A stretch of 6,904 nucleotides of DNA, taken from contig WFTN01000060.1 of assembly GCA_015485455.1 (NCBI GenBank), forward strand, positions 1 through 6,904, written 5' to 3'. The translations under genes and the position numbers were made by a program. The first letter of the stretch is position 1, and the number at the start of each line of letters is the position of its first letter. The notes under the pieces were generated by a model, which had not been told where the DNA came from, did no database searches, and saw only the letters and a list, made by a program, of their open reading frames with translations. The DNA comes from Planctomycetota bacterium (GTDB lineage Bacteria; Planctomycetota; GCA-002687715; DRQF01). Positions 1-5,908 of the stretch are shown in pieces.

Positions 1-216
1 CCCCCAACGGTGAATTTTGCGATTCAGGACATGGGCGCTCACAGCACGCTCCTTCTGTTTCGGTTCGAAATCTGTCGAAATTTGTTGGCGATTCTCCCGA
101 TCGCGCTCAAATTCCACCAAAAGCCGCCCATAAATCAATGCCTGAGTAAACATTTCATTGACCTTCCTCAGCTGGCGGTATGGAATGGACGACCTGGCAA
201 TTTTGACGACCACCAT
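1..216 (-). CDS. Partial hypothetical protein (N-terminal part only)
   Basis: This frame is open from an ATG at 214-216 to the left edge, giving 72 residues; the 3' end lies outside the window. I do not recognise the family. A second in-frame ATG at 151-153 is preceded by GAGGAAGG (162-169 on the complement) at a spacing of 8 bases. It is the more likely start and would leave about 68 bases to the divergent gene at 222, whereas the 214-216 ATG would leave only 5. From the inner start the protein begins MFTQALIYGRLLVEFERD and continues very hydrophilic and charged, rich in Arg, Glu and Gln, with no signal peptide or membrane segment. It is therefore probably cytoplasmic and partly helical. Amino acid composition is protein-like, unlike the overlapping plus-strand frame. 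With only 51 to 72 residues visible, function cannot be assigned and a chance ORF is not excluded. Confidence 0.5.
   Translation of the reverse strand, partial: MVVVKIARSSIPYRQLRKVNEMFTQALIYGRLLVEFERDRENRQQISTDFEPKQKERAVSAHVLNRKIHRWG
158..186 (+). promoter_or_regulatory. Candidate sigma70-type promoter for the propeller gene
   Basis: TTGACC (158-163, five of six matches to the -35 consensus) is followed after 17 bases by TGGAAT (181-186, four of six matches to the -10 consensus). Transcription would start near 193, leaving a leader of about 30 to 40 bases before the ATG at 222 or 231. It overlaps the ribosome binding site proposed for the divergent gene, so the two would interfere. This is a consensus match by eye and short matches like this arise by chance. 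Confidence 0.25.
162..169 (-). promoter_or_regulatory. Ribosome binding site of the left-edge gene
   Basis: On the minus strand GAGGAAGG lies 8 bases before the ATG at 151-153. It favours that ATG over the in-frame ATG at 214-216, which has no purine-rich stretch before it. Confidence 0.4.
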
Positions 217-221
217 TTTGG

Positions 222-3200
222 ATGCACACCATGCAGAGAATTCTTCAGATCTCCTATCTTCTTTTCGGGCTACTTTTGACGTTCAGTCCCTTGGAAGCGC
301 AAGACAGCAAGAAAACAAAGACCAAGACGGCCACAGTGAAAGACGAATCTCCTCTCAAGAGCGAAGATATGAATTCGTTGCGCTGGCGAAGTGTTGGGCC
401 TGCTGTCATGGGTGGACGCATTACATCTTTGGCAGTCAACGAATCCGATCCGAAAATGTGGTGGGCGGGAACGGCAGCAGGTGGATTGCTGAAAACCGTC
501 AACAACGGGACTACTTTTGAATATCAGTTTCAAAACGAAGCTCGCTCATCCATTGGGGACGTAGCGGTTTCCAAGTCGAACCCGGAGATTGTCTGGGTTG
601 GTACGGGGGAGGCAAATCCACGTAATTCAGTTTCTTGGGGAAACGGAGTCTACAAGTCTGTTGATGGCGGTGCGACTTGGCAACATATGGGCTTGGATCA
701 GACATTCCAGATTAGTTCTGTACGGATTCATCCCTCGGACCCGGACACCGTTTACGTGGGGGCTTTGGGGCGACTTTGGGGACCCAATGAACAGCGGGGT
801 CTTTTCAAGACGACTGATGGTGGTGTTACCTGGAAGAAAATCCACTACATCAACGACGAGACCGGTGTCATCGACATTCAAATGAACCCAAAGGACCCCA
901 AAATACTTTTGGTTGCAACTTACGAGCGTAAGCGGGATGGCTTCGATGGCAACGCGCCGGTGAAGAAGTGGGGAGAAGGTGCCGGGCTTTACCGTACTGA
1001 GGATGGAGGTGAAACTTTCTCTCAAATTACTGAGGGCATGCCAAGTTGCAAAATTGGTCGGATTGGTTTGGAGTTCTATCGTAAAGATCCCAATATTGTC
1101 TACATGGTCCTGGAATCAGAGAAGATGGGCAAGGAACCCGCCAATGCCCCTTACATGGGAATCACCGGTGAGAATGCTGATGTCGGGGCTCGTCTTTTGT
1201 CTGTTGTGAAAGGTGGCCCCGCTGCCATAGGCGGCTTGGAAAAGGATGACATTGTGCTGCGTTTAGGCGATGTCACTGTTCATTCCTACAAGGAGCTTAT
1301 CGCTCAGATTCGTCGCCACAGCGCCGGAGAATCGGTGCAGTTGGAAGTTTCGAGGAATCGTAAGAGCCAACTGCTTACAGTTGCTTTAGGAAACAAGCCC
1401 AAACCCAAGAAGAACGCCAATCGACGAGGCCGCAATCGCCAATCTTCTAATCCTTTCGGTGTGCGTTTGGGAGGGCAAGCTGCCAACCTGCAAGGACAGC
1501 AAGGAGGTGAGAGCGAGCATGAGTACGGAGGTGTTTACAAGTCGACGGATGGTGGGAAGTCGTGGGCGCGCATCAATTCAGTTAATCCTCGCCCCATGTA
1601 TTTTAGCGAAATCCGCACAGATCCTAACGATGACAAGTATCTTTGGCTAGCAGGTGTTTCTCTTTACAAATCTCGTGACGGCGGGGATACGTTCACTGGA
1701 GATGGCGCCCCCAGAAGCGTTCATGTTGATCACCATGCCCTCTGGATCGATCCCGCAGATGGGCGCCATATGATCCTGGGCAACGACGGCGGTCTCTATG
1801 TCACCTATGACCGTGGGCTCAACTGGGATCATCACAACCATGTGGCTATCGGTCAGTTCTATCATGTGACCGTGGGCCCAAGGCGGAACTACAAGATCTA
1901 CGGCGGCCTCCAAGACAACGGAAGTTGGGGCGGTCCCAATCGGGTTCGTTCCGGGTTGGGGCCGATCAACGAAGACTGGATCAAAATCGGTGGTGGTGAC
2001 GGCTTCGTTTGCCGCGTCGACAAGGAAGATCCAGATCAGATTTACTACGAAAGTCAAAATGGTGGTATGGGGCGCCGAAACTTGCTGACCGGTGCTCGTG
2101 GCAGCAATCGTCCCCGTCCCTCCAGAAGAGGTGGGGCTTCAGCGAAAGGAAAGAAGGGCCCCCGAGAGAACTACCGTTTCAATTGGCGCACTCCTTTCAT
2201 TCTGTCGAACCACAATTCACGTATTTTCTACACAGCAGGCAACAAGGTCTTCCGCTCCCTTGATCGTGGAAACAAGATGGAAGCGATTTCTCCAGAGATT
2301 ACCGCCACGAAGAAGGGGAGCGCCACAGCACTCGCTGAGTCCCCGAGAGATGCCAAGGTCCTCTACGTTGGTACTGACGATGGTGCCTTTTGGCGCACTC
2401 AGAATGGTGGGCACACCTGGGAAAATCTCTTTGTCCCATTCACGGGAGGCGATTCTTCCATCGCTAGGAAGCTGGTGCCGTTAAAGAAAGAAAAGAAAAT
2501 CGTTGTCGCGGCTACCAACCCAGAAACTGGTGTGGAAACAGTTGCATCTCTGCGGGTCTCCAAGAAGAAAGCAAAGGGCAAGAAAGCGAAAGTTGCCAAG
2601 AGAAAGAGGATAAGCAATCTTCCCACCATGGTCCCAGGACGGCGTTGGGTGAGCCAGATTGTTGCTTCCCGATATAAGACATCGCGGGTTTATGCCACAT
2701 TTGACGCTCACCGTTCCAATGACGATCGTCCCTATCCTGTGGTCAGCGAGGACTATGGGACCACTTGGCGCTCCATTCGAGGAGATCTGCCGAAGGACGT
2801 AGGATCCACCCGAACCATAGCGGAAGACATTGTTAACCCGAATATTCTCTACTTGGGCTGTGAATTCAGTGCATGGTTGTCAATTGATCGTGGTCTCCAT
2901 TGGGCTAAGCTCAATTGCAGTAATTTACCAACCGTTCCCGTCCATGCTTTTGCTCAACACAAAGAATCTGGGGAGTTAGTGGCCGGTACTCATGGGAGGA
3001 GCTTGTGGATTCTTGATGTCAGTGCAATTCGTCAATTGACCCCGGAAAAAATCGCTGAGGCGGGCCATCTCTATCAGCCTTCTACGGCGATTATTTGGCG
3101 TTCTGATCCCAGTAAGGGCAGCACAACTCGCCGATTCGTTGGGGAGAATCCTCCCTCTGGCGCTCAGATTACCTATTCGTTGGGCAAGAAAGCGCGAGCT

Positions 3201-3566
3201 GTAACGCTGACGATTAAAGACGCCGGTGGCAAAGTCGTCACCACCCTTGAAACCAATTTGTCCAAGGGCATACATCAAACCAACTGGAACTTGCGGGGTG
3301 CTCCTCGCAGTCGGACAGCGGATGGTCGAGAAATCCCCATGCGCTTCCGCAGGCGTTTTGCCCCACGGGTGAAACCGGGAGAGTTTACCGTTGTCCTCAA
3401 CGTTGATGGCAAAGAAATGAGTCATTCTTTTACTGTTGAGATTGATCCCGAGAACCGAGACGAAACTTGGCTTGAACACGAGTTCGAAGCTGAAGTCATG
3501 GAAGCCATGGAAGGGGAAGAAGGCGGCGATGAAGGAGACGACAATGCTGACCTGCTTCAGGACTAG
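222..3566 (+). CDS. Secreted sortilin/BNR-like Asp-box propeller protein with inserted PDZ domain
   Basis: A 1114-residue exported protein. Two in-frame ATGs (222 and 231) both lead into a signal peptide, hydrophobic to about residue 24, with likely cleavage after LEA (residue 26). Neither has a clear ribosome binding site. The mature part is a double beta-propeller with Asp-box motifs (S/T-x-D-x-G-x-T-W) at residues 145-153, 196-204, 258-266, 440-448, 483-491, 527-535, 725-733, 841-849 and 886-894, plus degenerate copies at 91-99 and 678-686 (Trp replaced by Met). Family landmarks are present: VDHHALWIDP (502-511), GLQDNGSWGGP (561-571), YRFNW..PFILS (651-662) and THGRSLWILD (923-932). Residues 309-392 form a PDZ domain starting YMGIT, inserted between propeller strands. 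Lys/Arg-rich linkers lie at 391-410, 622-650 and 778-798. Residues 975-1076 resemble an FlgD-type Ig-like domain, followed by an acidic tail. Relatives are often labelled glycosyl hydrolase or sialidase, but I see no sialidase catalytic set. The inferred role is protein or glycan binding in the periplasm or at the cell surface; the true substrate is unknown. Confidence 0.93.
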   Translation: MHTMQRILQISYLLFGLLLTFSPLEAQDSKKTKTKTATVKDESPLKSEDMNSLRWRSVGPAVMGGRITSLAVNESDPKMWWAGTAAGGLLKTVNNGTTFEYQFQNEARSSIGDVAVSKSNPEIVWVGTGEANPRNSVSWGNGVYKSVDGGATWQHMGLDQTFQISSVRIHPSDPDTVYVGALGRLWGPNEQRGLFKTTDGGVTWKKIHYINDETGVIDIQMNPKDPKILLVATYERKRDGFDGNAPVKKWGEGAGLYRTEDGGETFSQITEGMPSCKIGRIGLEFYRKDPNIVYMVLESEKMGKEPANAPYMGITGENADVGARLLSVVKGGPAAIGGLEKDDIVLRLGDVTVHSYKELIAQIRRHSAGESVQLEVSRNRKSQLLTVALGNKPKPKKNANRRGRNRQSSNPFGVRLGGQAANLQGQQGGESEHEYGGVYKSTDGGKSWARINSVNPRPMYFSEIRTDPNDDKYLWLAGVSLYKSRDGGDTFTGDGAPRSVHVDHHALWIDPADGRHMILGNDGGLYVTYDRGLNWDHHNHVAIGQFYHVTVGPRRNYKIYGGLQDNGSWGGPNRVRSGLGPINEDWIKIGGGDGFVCRVDKEDPDQIYYESQNGGMGRRNLLTGARGSNRPRPSRRGGASAKGKKGPRENYRFNWRTPFILSNHNSRIFYTAGNKVFRSLDRGNKMEAISPEITATKKGSATALAESPRDAKVLYVGTDDGAFWRTQNGGHTWENLFVPFTGGDSSIARKLVPLKKEKKIVVAATNPETGVETVASLRVSKKKAKGKKAKVAKRKRISNLPTMVPGRRWVSQIVASRYKTSRVYATFDAHRSNDDRPYPVVSEDYGTTWRSIRGDLPKDVGSTRTIAEDIVNPNILYLGCEFSAWLSIDRGLHWAKLNCSNLPTVPVHAFAQHKESGELVAGTHGRSLWILDVSAIRQLTPEKIAEAGHLYQPSTAIIWRSDPSKGSTTRRFVGENPPSGAQITYSLGKKARAVTLTIKDAGGKVVTTLETNLSKGIHQTNWNLRGAPRSRTADGREIPMRFRRRFAPRVKPGEFTVVLNVDGKEMSHSFTVEIDPENRDETWLEHEFEAEVMEAMEGEEGGDEGDDNADLLQD
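1146..1397 (+). other. PDZ domain within the propeller protein
   Basis: Residues 309-392 read as a complete PDZ fold. They contain the carboxylate-binding loop YMGIT, the stretch ARLLSVVKGGPAAIGGLEKDD typical of bacterial PDZ domains (the 'gspA...aGL..gD.I' signature), then IVLRLGDVTV, a helix SYKELIAQIRRH and final strands SVQLEVSRN and KSQLLTVAL. Bacterial PDZ domains of this type usually bind C-terminal or extended peptides in HtrA, S41 or M61 peptidases. Here it interrupts a blade, between VYMVLESEK (residues 293-301) and YGGVYKSTDGG (435-445), so it would project from the propeller as a loop domain. The chain after it is a basic low-complexity linker. A short FGVRLGG (412-418) resembles a PDZ first strand but no domain follows. 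Confidence 0.85.
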
Positions 3567-3593
3567 AAAACCGGGCCTTTGATAACCGAACGT

Positions 3594-3655
3594 CCAATTG
3601 GCCTGTTTCTGTGGGTTTTCTGTGCTTACTGGGAACCCACAGAGGCTTGAATTGG
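3594..3655. terminator. Long imperfect inverted repeat between convergent genes
   Basis: Three nested complementary blocks: CCAATT (3594-3599) with AATTGG (3650-3655), GCCT (3601-3604) with AGGC (3643-3646), and a perfect 9-bp stem CTGTGGGTT (3609-3617) with AACCCACAG (3634-3642). The loop has 16 bases (3618-3633), with small bulges of 1 to 4 bases between blocks. It sits in the 173-base gap between the stop codons of the plus-strand gene (3566) and the minus-strand gene (3740), where a shared bidirectional terminator is expected. No run of T follows on either strand, so it is not a classical intrinsic terminator. It could instead be an RNA-stabilising 3' hairpin. Confidence 0.45.
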
Positions 3656-3701
3656 CGAAAGCGGCCCAAGAGCAAGAGCGTCATCTTTATGGCGGAATGG
3701 T

Positions 3702-3718
3702 AACGAAAGCGAATCGTT
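3702..3718 (-). terminator. Weak 5-bp hairpin just downstream of the 662-residue gene
   Basis: AACGA (3702-3706) pairs with TCGTT (3714-3718) around a 7-base loop, about 20 bases past the stop codon of the minus-strand gene. The stem is short and AT-balanced and has no T run downstream on the minus strand, so it may be chance. Confidence 0.15.
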
Positions 3719-3739
3719 CTTTTGGCGAAAACCATCACT

Positions 3740-5728
3740 TTAGTTTCCTATAGGTTTCTCTGACCCCTTTTCTGCTTTGTGTTTCGCTTTAGCGCTTCTT
3801 TGTTGGCGAGCAGCGGCGATTGCTTCCGGGGTGGTTTTGATTGTCAGTGTGAGCCGATCGGAGCTGCCCCCGGCGTGAAAGCGTCTTTGGCCGGTGAATG
3901 GCACTTCTATCTCTCCGATACGCAAGTGAACGGTGAAATCTCCTTTGGGGACGGAGATTGTGCAGGAGCCGTTGTAAACCGTGCCTGGATAACTCAACCC
4001 ATTCTCGAACATCAGGACCAATTGAAGGTCTGACCCTAAGCCTTCGGCGATATGTCCCTCGATGGTACTCGTCACACGCAGGAAACGGTGGAAAACGAGC
4101 TCTTGCGATATACCGGTATTCTTAAGTTCTTCTGGCGAGTAGAACAGAACGTGGGCTTTGAGGTCCTTTGCTTTCACAGGAATTGCTACGGTCACTTTTC
4201 CGTCCTTTTGGATTCGACCGTGCCCGATAATCTTGCCTTCAGCATTGCTGATACTGACCTGTCCTCCAATTGGTTCTTTTTCGACGTCAAGGCAATAAAA
4301 GGTAATGGTTCTCAGTTTTCCCCTCATGTCGAGGGGGTTTAACCTTGGGTCTGTTGACGTTTCTCCTCCTCGAATGATGACGTCAGTAAACTCGATGGCT
4401 TTTTTGCCGGTCATTTCACAAGTGACCGTGTAGCTTCCCTCTGGGATTTTCCAGGGTGTCAGGAAACTTCCGTCCTTATTTGGAACCATGAGCGTCACGT
4501 TTGGCTTGGTGTTGATCTGAAATGAGAATGAGTCGAGGGGCACATTCAAGTCAGCGATGACTCTTCCCGAAAAAAGACCACCTGTTGGAACGATAATTCT
4601 TATTCCTGTTGCCCCCATGGTGTATGGCTGAGACAAGGTGAAGTTATATCCATACTTTCTAGCAGAGATGCGAAACTCGGGAACATTTAGGTCGGTTACA
4701 ATTCGAAAGTGACCATGCTTATCCGTGTGGTATGTCTCCCCAGGAATGAGTTTCGATTGGCCCCCTTGGTCATCGAAGATGGACACCATCGCCTCCCCGA
4801 ATGGTTTCCCCGTGGTATCGACCACGATTCCTGAGGCGAGAAGCTGAGTCTTCTTCAAACGGACATCGCCTAAATTGATGAGGTGTTCCCAAGGGGGAGT
4901 GGGCAATTTCACTGAGGCTTTTCCGTCCCCAACAAACTCTAAGAGCACCAATGTTTCATCTATATTTAGGGCCGACGTCAATTCGAAGCTGACAACACCA
5001 TTCTCATTCGAATTAACACGAACCTGCCTCGAAAGCATGGGAGCGACTCCCTGTATGCGTTCACAGATACGAATAGTGGAATTGGACAATGTTGAGCCGT
5101 CGCTTCCTATGATTCGTGCTTTGACAATGGGTCCATTCGAGTGGTCGAGCAGGGTGATGTCTCCGAGGTCTGCCACCGGCCACTTAGCATTTTGAGGCCA
5201 GCGAATTTTGCCGTGGGAGGTGACATGTCCGTCCTGATCATGAAGTTCGAAGACAATGAATGTCTGAGGATCCACATCGTCTTGACTGGCATCGAGTATG
5301 AGTTCAACCCTTCCTTCAACTCCTGTTTTTGTCTGGTGCTGGCTGACCGGGATGGGCTTGTTGGTGTTTGCCCTGGACATGTAGCGTTCCGGGCTTGGCA
5401 ATTCTTGAACACGGATGAGAGAGTTTTCCGCCACAAACATATTGCTGTCATGAAACAGTCGAGCTTTGATTTTCCATGTGGTGTGCTTGCTGAGAGTGAT
5501 TGGGGTATTCTCTTGTGAGGCGGGCTTCTCCTCACGTTGCTTTACTACACCTTGGGGGATGCTCTGACTTAGTTGGTCGACGGGGTTACCTGCGGCGGGC
5601 TGAAGGGTTTGCTTCTTATCTTGGAGGCGGGGCTCTGCTTGCCTAGGGAGCAGTAGGAACCAGCAGATGATTGGGAGGGCTATAAGTCCCAATATCCACA
5701 CCAGTCGACGATCACTTTGAACTGCCAT
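3740..5728 (-). CDS. Membrane-anchored protein with carboxypeptidase-regulatory-like (Ig-fold) modules
   Basis: A 662-residue protein. The ATG at 5726-5728 is preceded by AAGGGG at a 7-base spacing, which supports this start. Residues 9-28 form one hydrophobic segment after a short basic N-terminus (SDRRLV), an uncleaved signal anchor or a signal peptide; the rest would be outside the cytoplasm. Residues 29-80 are a polar linker rich in Gln, Lys and Pro. From about 85 to 630 the chain is all-beta in modules of roughly 80 to 100 residues. Two modules share the pattern LGDxxL followed by a strand, a D-x-x-G turn and V/I-x-I: LGDITLLDH...ARIIGSDGSTL (188-214) and LGDVRLKKT...GIVVDTTGKPF (286-310). 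Further modules begin near 383 (GGLFSGRVIADLN) and 466. This is the carboxypeptidase D regulatory-like fold, common in planctomycete exported proteins and usually non-enzymatic. The C-terminus (632-662) is a Lys/Arg/Ala-rich tail. No catalytic motif is seen. The role may be cell-surface scaffolding or binding, but this is not established. Confidence 0.88.
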   Translation of the reverse strand: MAVQSDRRLVWILGLIALPIICWFLLLPRQAEPRLQDKKQTLQPAAGNPVDQLSQSIPQGVVKQREEKPASQENTPITLSKHTTWKIKARLFHDSNMFVAENSLIRVQELPSPERYMSRANTNKPIPVSQHQTKTGVEGRVELILDASQDDVDPQTFIVFELHDQDGHVTSHGKIRWPQNAKWPVADLGDITLLDHSNGPIVKARIIGSDGSTLSNSTIRICERIQGVAPMLSRQVRVNSNENGVVSFELTSALNIDETLVLLEFVGDGKASVKLPTPPWEHLINLGDVRLKKTQLLASGIVVDTTGKPFGEAMVSIFDDQGGQSKLIPGETYHTDKHGHFRIVTDLNVPEFRISARKYGYNFTLSQPYTMGATGIRIIVPTGGLFSGRVIADLNVPLDSFSFQINTKPNVTLMVPNKDGSFLTPWKIPEGSYTVTCEMTGKKAIEFTDVIIRGGETSTDPRLNPLDMRGKLRTITFYCLDVEKEPIGGQVSISNAEGKIIGHGRIQKDGKVTVAIPVKAKDLKAHVLFYSPEELKNTGISQELVFHRFLRVTSTIEGHIAEGLGSDLQLVLMFENGLSYPGTVYNGSCTISVPKGDFTVHLRIGEIEVPFTGQRRFHAGGSSDRLTLTIKTTPEAIAAARQQRSAKAKHKAEKGSEKPIGN

Positions 5729-5750
5729 GACAATACCCCTTCAGACTCAT
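5712..5750 (-). CDS. Possible 12-codon leader ORF overlapping the next gene's start
   Basis: An ATG at 5748-5750 opens a frame encoding MSLKGYCHGSSK and ends with TGA at 5712-5714, 12 bases inside the start of the 662-residue gene and out of frame with it. It is preceded by AAGAGGAG (5756-5763 on the complement) at a 5-base spacing, the strongest ribosome binding site in this gap. Such an arrangement would allow translational coupling, since terminating ribosomes could re-initiate at the ATG at 5726-5728. The peptide shows no run of a single amino acid and so no attenuation signature. The same frame is open further upstream, to about 5930, but that longer reading has no protein-like features. 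Inferred from sequence only. Confidence 0.3.
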   Translation of the reverse strand: MSLKGYCHGSSK

Positions 5751-5908
5751 CCAAGCTCCTCTTGATCTTACGTGGTCATGTCGCTCAGCAAAGAAGTAAT
5801 CGTCGGATTTGTCGTGGATTGGGCCAACAATGGAGGTCAAATCGTTTTGTCTACGAATGTGTTCGGCGGTTGAAGCAGAGGGTGGGCCCAATGCACACCC
5901 AGGAGGCT
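5729..5908 (-). other. Intergenic region upstream of the 662-residue gene
   Basis: 180 bases between two same-strand genes. I find the leader ORF and ribosome binding sites described separately, and just after the upstream stop codon a weak 5-bp stem (GGGTG with CACCC, 11-base loop) without a T run. A TTGACC hexamer is present on the minus strand, but no acceptable -10 box lies 16 to 18 bases after it, so I do not call a promoter. Read-through from the peptidase gene is plausible. Confidence 0.3.
5736..5741 (-). promoter_or_regulatory. Ribosome binding site of the 662-residue gene
   Basis: AAGGGG on the minus strand lies 7 bases before the ATG at 5726-5728. It falls inside the possible 12-codon leader ORF (5712-5750), so ribosomes translating that ORF would pass over it. 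Confidence 0.55.

Noticed and set aside
10..279. 89-codon plus-strand frame at the left edge
   Set aside because: It overlaps the signal peptide region of the propeller gene and lies opposite the more protein-like minus-strand frame; no binding site is seen.
627..2057. Minus-strand open frames of 132 codons (627-1025) and 136 codons (1647-2057)
   Set aside because: Both are antisense to conserved Asp-box and PDZ-flanking segments of the propeller gene and have no recognisable features.
2976..3479. 167-codon minus-strand open frame inside the propeller gene
   Set aside because: It lies wholly within a strongly supported coding region on the other strand, and its translation shows no domain, signal or family motif.
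222..3566. Sialidase or glycosyl hydrolase activity for the propeller protein
   Set aside because: Asp boxes are structural turns shared by many propellers. I do not see the arginine triad or Tyr/Glu nucleophile pair of sialidases, so the family's common label is not adopted.
3496..3738. 80-codon minus-strand frame immediately after the 662-residue gene
   Set aside because: It overlaps the inverted repeat and the end of the propeller gene, has no convincing ribosome binding site, and is rich in Arg, His and Leu like a non-coding translation.
5107..5535. Overlapping open frames of 142 codons (minus) and 125 codons (plus) within the module gene
   Set aside because: Both overlap the well-supported 662-residue frame and show low-complexity composition without any domain.
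5780..5880. Sigma70 promoter before the 662-residue gene based on TTGACC
   Set aside because: No acceptable -10 hexamer occurs 16 to 18 bases downstream of the hexamer.
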